Assembly (NCBI GenBank): GCA_015179025.1
Contig: WHUX01000028.1
Span: forward strand, 310,001-374,000
Length of the DNA stretch: 64,000 nucleotides
Origin: Terfezia claveryi
Lineage: Eukaryota > Ascomycota > Pezizomycetes > Pezizales > Pezizaceae
Direction: 5' to 3'
Positions within the stretch are counted from its first letter, which is position 1, and every line of letters begins with the position of its first letter. Of this stretch, positions 1 to 12,799 are shown one piece after another. The notes below the pieces were generated by a model. The model was not told the origin of the DNA, made no database searches, and saw only the letters and a list, made by a program, of their open reading frames with translations. Position numbers and translations under genes: made by a program.

Positions 1-1900
1 TTGCTATTGATTCGCAGATTCCAATATTGGACTCGCAACTACTCACCGATCATCAAAAGGATGTCAGGGACCGGCAGCAAAAGGAGGCAGCAGAACTGTT
101 CTCGGATATTTGCGTTGCGCAAACCTCGAAGCCTCGGAGGGAATTGCTATCCGTTAAAGAACCGACCGAAAATTTAAATGTGTCAGAGCAGACACCTCCT
201 GATAGGTCTCCATCTATAGATGAATTTGTTGACGCCCCTGAGGAAAACACCGATGATGCCTTAAAACGAAATGACGACGATTATGCAGATGAGTTTGAAT
301 TTGCTCCTGCTACAGCGTTTACCATTCAAGTACCAAAGAGGGTGAGGCTTGACAAGAAGCCGGAAAAGAGAGTGAGAGCTGGGCCAAGTAATATTGAGTC
401 AAACGGGGAGCAAGATGTACTCAACATCGAAAAACGAGAGGGGCTGGAAGTGTCTTCCAAGTATTTTGCAGCACCAGAAGGAAATAGAGTATCACGGAAG
501 ATCAAAGAACCTTCAGTTGAAAATAATACCCAGAGTGAGCAGCATGACAATGAAGAAATTGTTCCCGTTACAGAAAGATCTACACCTAAGGAATTAGAAG
601 ATACTAAGAAAGCCGCAAATCTTGGAATCATTCCTGATAGCCTTGAAATACATCGCATTCCTGATACCCAATCGCGTGAAATCGCATTAAAGAAAGATTT
701 GGCGATGTCGGAAAGGGAACAGAAGAACAGTATTGTGGAGGTTCCGGATTCTTTTGTAGAAGACAGTGGAGAAGGGGCAGACGTGAGAATGACAGATTCT
801 TATGAGTGTTCTGATGAAGAGAAAGCGGAAAAACATACAGCAGCACAAGTCAATACCGGGGACTTACAAGAGTCCTTACAGCTGTCAGAGAAAAGAACAA
901 AGAAAGGAAGCGAGGTGAAACCTGGTGAGATGAGAACAAGTAAACCAGGGCATTCGGAAAAGCGTCGTAAGGGAAGACCGAGAAAATCTTTACAGATACA
1001 GACTACGAGACCGAAAGCCGAAGGGCTAGAGGGTGATGACACTATTCTCGATTGCATTATGGTTACTCCTAGGAAGGGGCAGGCCTTTCCTGCCGAAACA
1101 GTTCTCCGCAAAGACTCCTCCCCCAAACTTTTGGCTGAAGGATCCTCTCAGGATTCACCACTTAGTAGGTTCACAACTTTTACTTTACTCGCCCATCCAG
1201 CTAATGATTTTTAGATGCACGAAAGCGTAAACAGCGTGTATCTGTCGAGGAGGCAGTTGGTACGTTTGATCATCGACCTTACCGTACAAACTTCATCTAA
1301 CTTGGGTACCACATAGATTTCGAACTAAAGCCTGTAGATCCGCCGCGAAAGCGTAGGGCTACTCGTGCCTTAAAATCTACTCCCGTGAAGCCAGCAGTGC
1401 AGACATCAATCGAGCCTCCAGGTGAGAATTTCCGACAATCGTATATCCCAATGCCACCACCGCCAATAACTACCCCTAAAAGGGGCAAAGGGCATGCCAA
1501 GGCGTCGACTGAAGAATATCCTGCTGTACCGCGACTCCGCTCTTCGCGCAGGAAGACGATGGATAAGGAAGAAGTTGTTTTGGACAGTCAGCCAGAGGTT
1601 GTGGCCACGCCATCTATAGCCTTAATGGGTCAAAAGCCAGAACCCTCTGTGTCTAAGAGGAAGGTGGAGCTCGATGTCAGTTTCATCACAGACTCCAACG
1701 CGGGTGCATCACAGGCTGAAGAGGATCTGGAGGAGGAAAAGCCGGAAAGCCAGGAAGAGTCTAAGGATCCTCTTATGAGGTTCAGGGAGGCCGTCGCGAT
1801 GTTGGCCGAGGCAGATCTTGGGCCTGCAGAGTTAAGTGAGGCGGCAGATGAAGTGTTTGAGGTATATGTGAGGCTGAGAGAAAGACGGAAAAGGAAGTGA
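1..1900 (+). CDS. Rif1-like protein, C-terminal part (5' end outside window)
   Basis: The reading frame is open from base 3, so the start lies upstream. Exons read as <3-1164, 1215-1259 and 1317-1900; both introns are GT-AG and the frame is continuous across them. The product is a long, charged, low-complexity region. It has an N-proximal segment DSQLLTDHQKDVRDRQQ, an FVDAPEE motif, an AT-hook-like KRRKGRPRK and a C-terminal acidic/helical tail ending in RERRKRK. From memory of the family, fungal Rif1 (telomere length and replication-timing regulator) has a similar SQLLTD.QKEV.ERQ segment, FVDAP motifs and a short helical C-terminus. The identification rests on those motifs only; the diagnostic N-terminal HEAT-repeat region would lie upstream. 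Another nuclear scaffold protein is the main alternative. Confidence 0.5.
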
Positions 1901-2518
1901 ATTGCTTTTCGGTTGGTCGTTTGGGAATTTTGTTGTATATTTGGGTAATGTGGGATTTGTAAGAGTACTAGGTTGGATGCATTTATTTGTGGAAATTTGT
2001 TGCATGTGTCTTGCTATAAGCGCTTCCCTTTTACCAGATTTGGGGTGAGTATTGTATAGCTACTTCCAGCGCTGTTCTCGCCTGGAGGGATTGTTGGGTT
2101 TAGGTTTGTTCCAATTTTCGAAATCTTGTATTATACATTAAAATTTGGCAGTTATTTCAATTACCTATGGCTGCAGTCAATATAGCGGAGCAAGATAATA
2201 CAGCAATATGTAATTTTACCATCAATACTAAGGCCTGGGTTGGACTTGCTACATTCTCCATAACTTAGTGTAATCTCCTTTTGTGTTAATTTCACGAACT
2301 TTTTCTTTCATATTGCATAGTAGCTCTTCGTCCGACATATGATAAAAGCCTTGCCCCCAGGTCATAGGGTGGTATGGTCACAGTGTCAGTTTGGTAGTCT
2401 CGAGCGGTCCACTATACCTACAGTATATATAAAGTGTGGGGTAATCCGATATACAAATTTATGGTGTTTCATGTTTCATGTTTTCATCCCGGGATCTGGT
2501 GCTGCAGAGTACAACTAT

Positions 2519-2569
2519 CTCTACGAGCAAGCCAGACTACTCTACGAGAGGCTTGTGCCAACCAGACTA
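2519..2569 (+). mobile_element. Nested tiny insertion with 9-bp flanking repeats
   Basis: CAAGCCAGACTA (2528-2539) is flanked by exact CTCTACGAG at 2519-2527 and 2540-2548. The second flank is also the 5' part of a longer family member that runs to ...GTGCCAACCAGACTA at 2569. This reads as one family member inserted into the 5' arm of another, with a 9-bp target duplication. Confidence 0.7.
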
Positions 2570-2690
2570 ACAAGTACTGTACGTTCTGAGGGTAATAGCG
2601 CTGTGATCCCTAAAGCGGCGCACTTGCCTATCCCTGCAACTACACTACACTTGACGGCTAGCTAGACTCAACTAAGCTCCATACCAGTCG

Positions 2691-2723
2691 CTACCCCTCT
2701 AGTCTGGTTGGCACCTACCCCTC
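2691..2723 (-). mobile_element. 15-bp insertion with 9-bp flanking repeats
   Basis: TAGTCTGGTTGGCAC (2700-2714) is flanked by exact CTACCCCTC at 2691-2699 and 2715-2723. It is one of the cleanest members of the dispersed family. Confidence 0.75.
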
Positions 2724-3069
2724 CTACCGCGAAACAAGCACCTCCTCTTGAAACAAGTTGCTTTGCCGAAGATTATTAGGGCTACCATACTGCCGCCAGC
2801 TCAGAGCCATTTGTATTGAATTAGCTTAAATTTCACTGGTATTCCCTCCTCAGCTTCCGCATATTCATCCAGTTCTAAGTTTCACAGTACTATAATTCTT
2901 TGGGTCTCCTTCGAACAACGGCTAATCTGGCTGAAGGTGCTACGGACATTATTGACGGAATCAAGACCTTAAAAAGTCCTCGAAATCACAAATACCCAGC
3001 AACTAATTCAACTTATCACCTTCAGTAGCGCAGCAAGAAGCTACAAAGCTTTATATTTGACATATAAGA

Positions 3070-4179
<1,110 letters not shown>

Positions 4180-4522
4180 ATACAGGATAGGGTGAAGGGT
4201 GTAAGCTGGAGTAAGCTGTAGGGGACAGGGGCAGGCTCACTGGGGGCATTTGATTTTGGGCATTGTCTTTTGGGCATTTTATGTTTTTGAAAGAGAACTG
4301 TATTTTTTTTCTGATTCCCGCTGTATTCTATGCAGCCTCCTTTGTTATGAACTTAGGTATTTTAATGACCCTTATTGGAGTGAATCGGCGTCACGGGAAA
4401 CCCCGCTTTCCGATTTGGGCCGACCGGCAAAACGTTATTACCCGTTCCGAAATAAGCGTTCCGAAATAAGCGAAAAACCGCAGTCCGCAGAACGTCCACA
4501 CCGTGATCTGAGCTCTCAACCA

Positions 4523-5051
4523 ATGTCAATTTTTCTCATTCGTGCTCCCTTAACCTGCTCCCGTGTGGGGATCGGTGCTCCTTGCGCATCATATGCTACT
4601 GCGATTAAGCCAGGAGGAATACCTACGCTGAAACAGGTATGGGTGCGCTGCCGCCCCAGTCTATCAGTAAACAGCTAAAGGGATCTGTATCTGATGCTTA
4701 GTTTATTCTCCGGAGCCGCGTGTTGGGGTTGTATCGCGATGTTTTACGGACGCTACGAAGTACACTTTTTATTCTAATTCTTACATTCCTCACATCCTTC
4801 TAATTGATATTGACGTACAAGATATTTCAACGACCAATCCCTCGCTCCGCACCGAACTGAAAACCTACGCCAGAGGCGAATTCGAGCGCAATAGGTTCGT
4901 CGAAGAGGAGTCACATGTGCGGTATCTGCTATCAGTGGGTGACCCAGTTATCTTCACCGTTTTCGAGTAATTGAGGGTAATGGCTTATATGAAGTTGTAG
5001 CTGGGTGAGAAGGAGTTAGAACAAATGAAAAGATACATAATGGGGGGCTGA
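4523..5051 (+). CDS. LYRM2-like LYR-motif mitochondrial protein
   Basis: A small split gene of four exons: 4523-4636, 4702-4759, 4822-4934 and 5001-5051, giving 111 residues. The first exon encodes an Arg/Ser/Ala-rich stretch lacking acidic residues, typical of a mitochondrial presequence. It is followed by LKQFILRSRVLGLYRDVL, holding the LYR tripeptide and the conserved following helix. Then come ELKTYARGEFERNR and HVRYLLS, and a final helix LGEKELEQMKRYI. This order matches the Complex1_LYR fold, best LYRM2 (QFLLRQRVLxLYR, REEFKRN). Family members bind acyl carrier protein and help assemble respiratory complexes. Every intron is GT-AG and the frame is kept exactly. No single ORF is long enough to reveal the gene. 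It converges on Nbs1. Confidence 0.85.
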
Positions 5052-5305
5052 TCATATGTACTTTCACAGCGTTGTAAAGCGTAAGTGATTCAATGAAATA
5101 TGACAATTGAGGGAAGAAATATCATTGCACAAGTTGGTTTTTCCCATAAGCATCACGAGAAAGATTATTCAAATCAATACATGTGTTAGCACATCTATAA
5201 GTAACCCGTAAACTATAAATAGGAATATAGGGGCGTGCACAAACCCCACCAGCAAATAGAATCCATTCATATAATAGCAAGCAAGCATCAAGTAGGTATC
5301 CCTAA

Positions 5306-8124
5306 TCACCTCCCTCGCTTTCTGAACGTAAACTTCAATCCATCCTCATCACTACTCTCACTATCATCCTTCTTCAGCAGGAACCTCTTTGCCCGTTTCT
5401 CGACAGGCCCTTTAGGCGTAGCATTTTGTGATAGTGGCCTCTTATTTGCGTTGCCGACCTTCCTACTAGCCATAGCGTCCCCATGCATAATACTACTGCT
5501 CCCAGCGGACAGCGTCTGTGATGACAGCGATTCTCCTTGACTCACGTTTGCTTGCGAGACAGTCGCTTGTGTTCTACTTTTCCGGCTGCTAAAGGCCAAA
5601 GCAGTAAGTCCTTCCAACTCTTCATCATCTGGCTCAGGTTCGCTAGCATCTTTCCTCTGGGATTGGGATTCCTCTGGGAAGCCTGAAGTTGCTATAATGT
5701 CAACAAGATATCACCACCAAATTATCATAAGAAATAAAATGGAAACATACCATGTGCAAATACCGACCCAGACCCAGACTTATGTTCCACCAGTGGAATA
5801 ATCACATTCCCTCTTACGCTTATCATCTCACTACCATCTTGCATTCCAGTTGGCAACCTCTTTCTGAATTTCTTGAAATTCGACCTCCCATTCCACCTTG
5901 GGTTCCACCTGTCACTATCCTCCCCATAAGCATTGACTCTCATAACAACACTTCTCGGCTGTATCTCCATAACCTCCACCACTCCAAGACTCCTCAATTT
6001 CAAGATGGCTTCCTCGTCAAGGTCTCCTTTGTTATCCTCTTCTTCCCGCTTTTTCTTTTCCTCCTCTTCTTTCACCTCTCTGGCAGCAACCAAGATAGGA
6101 TTTTCAGGCTTCAATTTCTTGCCCTTTGCTTGTTGTTTTTTCCCTTGCGTTTCTGCCTCAATTTTGGCGGACTCTGTCGGAGTTGATTCAGTTATCACCA
6201 CACCCTCTTCAGGATGCTCCGCTCGGTCTTCCTCTTCCTGGATTTTGCGTCTTTTCATTGCTGCGGCACCAGGGAAAAGCTTGTTCATGAGGTCAGGCTC
6301 ATCTTCTTCATCAGGCTCTACAGAACGTTTTCTCAGTGACTGAGATATTACTGTTCTTAGCGTTCCACCTTGGGTTTGGCCCTGACTAGCATAGGCAATA
6401 TCTTGGGTACTGGCTATTAGTGCTGAGTGATCATCATGTACTGCGGTTCGAGTGACATGTGTCACGGAATCATTCTGGGTCTCGCCAATTGATGAGGGAG
6501 GCAATAATTGGGAAGTTGCAGGGGGGGGAAGGGGATCCCCCGGCATTGAGAAGAGATCATCCATTTTATACCTTTTTATTTGTGTCAAGGATCGCTAACA
6601 GAATTAGTAAGATCCCACTAGATATAAGTAGATTATATCCCAGAACTCACCCCTGCTCTCCTCCCCCGTGGGGCCTGGGAAGCTTCCGGCTTTGCAGGAG
6701 GTATAGATTCTGAAACATCGTCCATTGTAACGTCGCCATTCCCAGAATCCACGGAAGCTGAGACAGGTGTTAGTTTAGTTAAAGAAATTTCTGACTTTTT
6801 CCATTGTTCCTTTACCTTTTTTAGGAAGCGGGGGTGGTCTCATCAGCCCCAAATTTACAGCATTGACACCTGCCTGCGTTGCAGCAGTAGATGGTGGAGC
6901 TACTGGTGTGGGTTCCTCCTCGAGTTGTCGTCGAAGGGATGAAGTATCAACTGTGAGGATGATATCTAGAAACTCATTTTGCTCTACCATTCTCATATTC
7001 AATCTGGAATAAGTTAGCTAAATCTTTCATATTAGGCTTACTGTAGTGGAACGTCGCACATCTCTGAAACCTCAATGGACAACTGGGAATACAAGTCCTC
7101 TGTATCACCCTTCCCCCGAAACCTAACTATTGCCGAATTTCCATTATCCCTCTTCTCAACAAAATCGACAAGTTTCCGTGCGGTGGTTTCTCCAGGTATG
7201 ATATCGAATCGCTCGAGCTTCCCTCCTCCGTCCGTGATCGGCCCAAGAAAAGTTTCATACTGTAACTTCTCACAGAACACAAAGGTCCACCCTTCAAAAA
7301 TAGTTTGCCTCTCAGGTTTCGGTGCAAAGTACTCCTTCTCTCTTGGAATCGGCTCATTGCCCGGTGGTGGGACAAAGTCCATCGGGTCCGGCCAGTTCTT
7401 CTCAAAATCATCTTCAAGTAGACTCTTCTCATCCTCGGGCGGTTGGCAAGCCCTAGCTACCGCATTAAGGTAGTCTTCGGTGACAAGATACCGTCCGTTT
7501 ATGAGAGCCTGTAGTCCGATTGCTGTATTTCGTTTGGAGGCAACAACGTGGGTTGTTGTGGGAACAAAGGCTTCCAAGGTCTTCATATCGTATTTTTCAA
7601 CCTTAGATTGCCGTTGAGCCATGGCTTTCTTGTCTTTTTTTTCTTTCGTTGAAAGAGAGAAAGAAAAGATGATGGGCTGCCACTTGATCCTGAAGAGTTT
7701 GTCGTAATTTGCTAGCTTGAGGGTATGCTCCGTTCCATCCAGTACCTTGGTCTCTCCAACACCTAAGGCTTCACCATCAATTTGTGTACCATACATTGTC
7801 TTTTGACCCTCTAATGTGATTGATGACCGGCCGAGGACTTTGAACTAAACATATTCAGCATCCCCCAGGACTGTGAGAGAAGATAATTACCTACCGCATT
7901 TCCCTTCGGCACTTCGCCTACTATGATCTTCAAATGCAATCTTGATACCGATTTTTGTGGAATCGCAAGATTCACTTAATTTTCAGTATAACTTGCTGGG
8001 CCAGGGTATAGGGAAACGACTTACCAAGCGCACTGACCGACCTTCCAACCACATACTCTGAACCTGGCTTAAGCCAGAGCTTCCGGCCGGAGATGGCATC
8101 ACCCTCACAATCGAGAATCCACAT
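5306..8124 (-). CDS. NBS1: Nbs1/Xrs2 homologue, MRN complex subunit
   Basis: Seven exons on the minus strand: 8124-8025, 7974-7895, 7844-7042, 7003-6816, 6757-6651, 6594-5751 and 5691-5306, giving 835 residues. The N-terminus WILDCEGDAISGRKLWLKPG...VVGRS plus SVSRLHLKI is an FHA domain (about 1-95). A tandem BRCT region follows (TTTHVVASKRNTAIGLQALINGR; FEGWTFVFCEKL). A long disordered middle ends in NFKKFRKRLP, the Mre11-binding motif of Nbs1, and the acidic/aromatic tail ESSDEDGLKFTFRKRGR resembles the ATM/Tel1-recruiting C-terminus. Known role: phospho-dependent scaffold of Mre11-Rad50-Nbs1 in double-strand-break signalling and repair. The intron at 7041-7004 is only 38 nt, but it has a GCTAAC branch site and keeps the frame. 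Confidence 0.93.
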
Positions 8125-8487
8125 TATGTGCTGATGTCGCCTGGTTGGCATCGCCTTGCTATAACTTTGGTAAAGGGAAGACGCGAACTACCTTTGTGCC
8201 AAGACCGAATGTTGCCCAATAACCTTGCATTGCATATGCATGCCTTCAGGGTAAGTCTTCAGGTAGCCCAGCCCGCGTCCACATCGAATGATTTTACCTC
8301 ATAGTTCTGAAAATTACAAAACCTTAACTCATTTCCACAAGCCGGTTTTGTTTTTGGAGAGACAAGCATAATTTCTATTGTTCCTTACATATAGCTAGGA
8401 ATATCGATGAAGAACAGCTTTTGTGCAAAGTGGCCACGATCGTATGTCACCGACTAGGTATCCAATTACAACAGTTTCTTTGAATGC

Positions 8488-8577
8488 CTCTCCCTCAACC
8501 AAGACTACCCTCCCCCGTGCCAGCCAGACTCTCTACGAGGTTATGCCAACCGGACTAGAACCAGACCGCTCTCCCTC
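8488..8577 (+). mobile_element. Nested cluster of tiny insertions with outer 9-bp repeat
   Basis: CTCTCCCTC occurs at 8488-8496 and 8569-8577. Between them lie several degraded family copies: ..ACCAAGACTA, GTGCCAGCCAGACT, and CTCTACGAGG..TGCCAACCGGACTA. Further copies in the opposite orientation lie at about 8707-8757 (CTAGTCTGGTTGGCACAAG; CCTAGTCTGGTTG). The outer flanks look like a target duplication, but the 3' junction is diverged (CCAGACCG). Confidence 0.45.
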
Positions 8578-9255
8578 CTATCCACTTCATTTGAGCGTAC
8601 AAAATATAACTATCGGCGTCTAGGCAACCCAGTGATCACGTTTTGTTCTAGCTAGTAACTACAAACACTCGGTAAAACTAGTTCTAGCAACTAGACTAAG
8701 TCTAGCTAGTCTGGTTGGCACAAGTTACACTCTCTAACACTTTTAGCCTAGTCTGGTTGACTTCGGCCCAGAGTCGGTATTGTAGCAAGCGCTAAACTTT
8801 ATTGAGTAAGTAGCAGGTGGGCGTTATTTGGATCCGGGTTTAAAACAGTGTCAGGTTTCTGTATTAGCTCTGTGTCTCATCTGTTCTCGTGCCAAGACTC
8901 TTTGTATCTGTCGCTCTAGTTTTGAGACCAATCAATCATAAATGGTTCCGGAATCTATTTAGACTCGATCTAACTACCGCACTGGCCATGAGTAACGTTT
9001 ACCCTCAGCTCCTACTTAGCCACTATTATCTCCTTGCTTAAAGTGGGTATGCCGACATCATGTCTATTACAGCTTCTACCGTAAGTTGCTTCAATCAACG
9101 TTTCCCAGCCCCCATGATGCTGCAGCTGTCTGATCGACTGGTGATCTTGGCACATGAACCCACCCCACTCCACCCCGCGCTCAGACCAAGCGGTTGTTGG
9201 CCCGGGCTTATGCATAAACAGCAAATCCGCCCCCTTTGATTCTGAGGCGTGCAGG

Positions 9256-9262
9256 TATAAAT
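9256..9262 (+). promoter_or_regulatory. TATA-like box upstream of the RPEL gene
   Basis: TATAAAT in the context GCAGGTATAAATCTGCG lies about 130 bp before the ATG at 9392. It is plausible for core-promoter placement with a 5' leader of roughly 100 bases; this is inference only. Confidence 0.35.
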
Positions 9263-9391
9263 CTGCGCGAAGCCCTCCTCCGTGCTAGCCACACATCTAT
9301 ACCCATAGGTCTGTGAAGGAAACACAACAAAGCTCACGACGATCCATCCATCAATTCCTTCATCCTGTAAAATAATTCACAGTTCTCCACA

Positions 9392-9993
9392 ATGGTAGAT
9401 GCTCAAGGACTCATCGACACAGCTCCCCTTTCCCCTATTAGGGAACGGACCAATACCCTCGAGCATGCCCTGTCCAAGAGACCGGAGCCGAAGGACTTGC
9501 TTGACCGGGGAATCCTTCATGCACCTCCGGGCGTTTCTGCTGTGGTCCAGCTAAAGCAACATGGTAAGGGCACTCTGTGCTCAGGAAGCTAAGGGCCTCT
9601 GCTAATTTCAGAACTTCAGAATTGGAGAAGTCTATGGCAAAGGATGCCTTAAAGACACACCTGGCAAAGAGGCCTGAGAAGGAAACGTTAGTCCAGCGTA
9701 TGCTTCTCCAGACTTTTTCGGGAGGGGGGCCCTAAGAAGTTAACTTTGTCAATTCGGTAGGAAACATCCTCTCGGCCTCCAGCGCCGCACCACAGATTCA
9801 GGCACATCAGAAGGAATTGGAGAGGAGCATGCTAGAGGATAGTTTGAAAGATAAGCTTGCCCATAGGCCTCAGCCGGCGGAGGTTGTTGAGAAGGGTATC
9901 TTGAACGGTGAGATGGATTTCATTGCTGATAGTGAGGTTGTGATGCTGACTAGTGTGCGTCGAATCCTAGCTGATGAGGATCCAACGAAGTAA
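9392..9993 (+). CDS. Small protein with three RPEL repeats
   Basis: Three exons (9392-9563, 9620-9697, 9761-9993) encode 160 residues. Three copies of the RPEL pattern are visible: LEHALSKRPEPKDLLDRGIL (about 26-45), LKTHLAKRPEKETLVQRNIL, and LKDKLAHRPQPAEVVEKGIL. In animals RPEL motifs bind monomeric actin (MRTF, Phactr), and short fungal RPEL proteins of this size are known. An actin or other G-protein partner is inference. Exon 2 begins at the second of two adjacent AGs, because only that one keeps the GAA TTG GAG AAG frame. There are no signal or membrane segments. The downstream neighbours are pseudogenes. Confidence 0.85.
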
Positions 9994-10519
9994 ATCCACA
10001 AATCATTCGATAAATGAAGGGAAGTAATGATGTAATGCACTCCCGTGTAGCGAGTACAATTGTGTTAAACCTTCAGAGGTACTAACAACGGATCACTATG
10101 CACGCCACGCTGTACTTTTTTTTTATGATGTCCGTGCTCATAATTGATTGGATTATTCTTAAGATACAACTTAAAATCGGGATATATACTATGTATGTGC
10201 ATGAGCAGTGATTATCAACAAAAAGAAACGATCCTGAATGACCCCTAACTCGATGTCAATCCCCCCTCTGCTTTCCCAATACCCCAAAATTTACTGTTTC
10301 TGTTTGAAGAGGGAAAAATGGCAGCTGGTAGTCCCTGCAGGCTTCTTCTTTTCCATCGTTTTCAGTCTTTTCGGTTGTGGTGTGTAACAGCTTCCTGGAT
10401 GTTACTTGATGAGCCTTCCTTCACGACGTCTCTTATACCCAGCTCAAGCACCAATTCATATACTCGTTTAAAAGCCTGTCGTCTGGGGTCATTGATTGGT
10501 TACCTGTGACATCGCTATT

Positions 10520-11674
10520 GCTCCCGCTCATGCTCCTGCAGTTACTGTCCTGGTCATTTCCTTTTCCTTGCCCTTCTGTTGTGATAGATCGTTAAGGTTC
10601 TCGGTAGAAGAAATTTCCTGGGAGAGAATTTCGAGTGTCATGCCCTTAGCTCTTTCATCTTCCTGTTCATCTTCTTGTATGCTGGTTTGATTTTGGTGGT
10701 CGTCCATTTGTTTAAATTCCTCCTGCGGCCATACCTCCCAGCCATCGTTTTCTAATTGCTTGCTTTTAGTCCCTTCTCTACTTCCTGCCTCTCCAACCCA
10801 TTTGCCAAAAAAAAAAACCTGAAACCTCCTTTTTTCTTTCGATAAGCGTAGTGCCTCGTAAACCCATAAGTGGTATTTTCAGTTCTCCTTTATCCTTGAA
10901 TTCCGTTTCTAGGGAGGCGGGCAATTGGAGTGCATACTGATATATATCCCGGGCAATATGTATTGGTCTATGCAGTGCTCGCTGACGGGGAAGTTTCACT
11001 TTCAGCACTAGCGTGCGGAATGAAAGGTTCAAGATTCTATGTCCAGAACTGTTTAGCAATTAGAGAGACGCAACACGATGGGATGTCTGAACCTTTTCCA
11101 AATCTCTGCAGTCAATTTCATCCTTTCACGGAGTCTATTTGATCCCCAAAGGTCTCTCTGTGCCGACACTTTTTCTTTCATACTCATCCACTGGCTGTAT
11201 CTCTGTGCGCCCTATACCAAGGGTAGCAGTAAATTAAGAATTTTAGTTGCCTTTTCTCCAAAGAGGTGATAGGGTTAAGTCTCAGTATCAATCATCCGTA
11301 TCCCTTCTCAACATTCCAACCTTTACAGGTGTTTATACCCATGCTGACTAACTCCCTCTCAAATACTCTTCTCACACCGACTGGTAAGTCTGCCATGAAA
11401 TCCATGACTGCCTCATGATTGTTGGGGACTATAAACTAGCCATTGGGCTCGTATTTGTTGCTAGACATTTTGCGATTTTTGCCTTTGGTCCTATGCCAGC
11501 GGAAACGCTTATTTTGGTCTTTTCAAGGATTTCTGCCCGAAGCCTGATGGTACCATATTGGCTGTTGCTGATGGACAGACTGTGATAATAGAGTTGATCA
11601 GGGCCAATATCAATCATACGGGCTAAAGGGAGCTGAAGTGAACTGCCGTTTACTACAATATGCCCACGATTCAA
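10520..11674 (-). pseudogene. DNA polymerase kappa (DinB family) remnant
   Basis: Read on the minus strand across frames. Successive pieces match Y-family polymerase kappa: EKTKISVSAGIGPKAKIAK, then SSNKYEPNG, then FMADLPVG..RRVFERELVSMGINTC. These are followed by LFGEKATK.LNLLLPL, GRTEIQPVDEYERKSVGTER, FRTLVLKVKLPRQRALHRPI, LMGLRGTTLIERKK and a tail WEVWPQEEF. The order is that of the palm/thumb, little finger and C-terminal region. The pieces sit in different frames with stops, for example PNG followed by a stop where the family has Gln (CAA/CAG to TAA/TAG). The N-terminal half with the catalytic carboxylates is missing. It is therefore a truncated relic, not a working translesion polymerase. 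Confidence 0.8.
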
Positions 11675-11689
11675 AAATTCTATTCTTCA

Positions 11690-12470
11690 CTGACAGTATA
11701 CACAACGCTGTGCACATATAGCTTGCGAGAGGATAGGGTCAAGGAAGCGGTAAAAGCTCATCCCTCAGACATAACATCCTTTTGTGTTTCACCAGATTCT
11801 AATTTCCTATTGTCGTGTTCTGCCGACCCTCTGGTAATCCAGTTACATAATCGATAGTCGAACAACACCATCGGCATCAAACGAAAAGCGAAAAGCGTCT
11901 ATGTGCGTTTCATCCTACAAGAAAGAGTATCTTTGTGCTTGCGTTCGCAGAGAGTGTCTTGGCTGCAAATGACTCGACAAGGTTGACGCGAGGAGATAGT
12001 AAGGCTAGGGCCACCGCGAAGAAAGGAAATGTAGGAAGTGGCGGAGGGGAACAGATCCATTTCTTTTGACATCTTCATGATGCAAGTATCTCAGGCGGAG
12101 CTGGCATAACCGGGGTTGAATTATACCTGGGTACAGGGCTCGGGCAGTGAGTGTGGGGGAGGGCGGGAGATTGGTTAACGTTGATTTTAAGAAAAGAGAT
12201 GTTCTTGGGAGTTGGCACGTGGGAGCGCCAGCGGTTAACGTCTCTGTGAGGCCAGCTGTAGGTAAAGATTCAGGGAAGAGCGGTGGTGATGCGGGATGGT
12301 AGCTGTGTGCACGATACTTGGGAAGTGCTTCGTCTATAATGGTGGAGGAACGAAGGTGTGCGAGCAGACTGTGGATACTGAAGTGGGAAAGGTGCTTGGA
12401 GTGGGTATCCGTGTGAAATTGACTACCTCCAGGGGTTGCTGAACCAGGTTCAATTCCATCGAAGTCTACC
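11690..12470 (+). pseudogene. WD40-repeat protein remnant
   Basis: The plus-strand frame contains AHPSDITSFCVSPDSNFLLSC, a typical WD blade, then AFHPTRKSIFVLAFAESVLA. Next come a Gly-rich segment, a stop, and HDASISGGAGITGVELYLGTG, then a further stop. After that come GEGGRLVNVDFKKRDVLGSW and an Ile/Val strand region in shifted frames. This matches the blade spacing of a fungal WD40 protein whose blades run ...FHP..VFVLAFADG..GGR..VVDF. There are several in-frame stops and frame changes. The overlapping minus-strand ORF 12005-12472 is a shadow of this relic. Confidence 0.6.
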
Positions 12471-12799
12471 ATAAATTCACCCTCTTCTTCTAGATACCCA
12501 GACTCGAGGTCATCTGCTGCAACTCACACTCTCACAGTCAAATCACACAATCCAACCTTGTCCTCTTTGGCAGAAGACTCTAACATAGATTGGTACCAAT
12601 GCCAGTTCCATTGCGCCGTTTTTCAAATAACCCCCCAATGCTTCCTGAATTACCGGTGTTACCGGGCTGAGGTCCCCTCCCCATTCTATGCTAACTGATG
12701 TGAGAGTAGATTTGCCGTCGAGATCAAAGTAAGAAACATCGTAGAGAGAGGAAACATTAAGTCGACAGTATTCACTAAACCTTTTACAGAGTTCACGAC

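Larger units (their letters stand above)
1901..3069. other. Intergenic region with two tiny insertions, no gene seen
   Basis: This lies between the Rif1-like gene and the epimerase gene. An ORF at 2339-2665 is not supported: it has no recognisable protein and overlaps repeat-family insertions. The only structure I can support is the pair of short TAGTCT/AGACTA-type insertions listed separately. Confidence 0.6.

Noticed and set aside
12005..12472. 155-residue minus-strand ORF
   Set aside because: The plus strand here carries a recognisable WD40 relic, and the ORF has no independent support.
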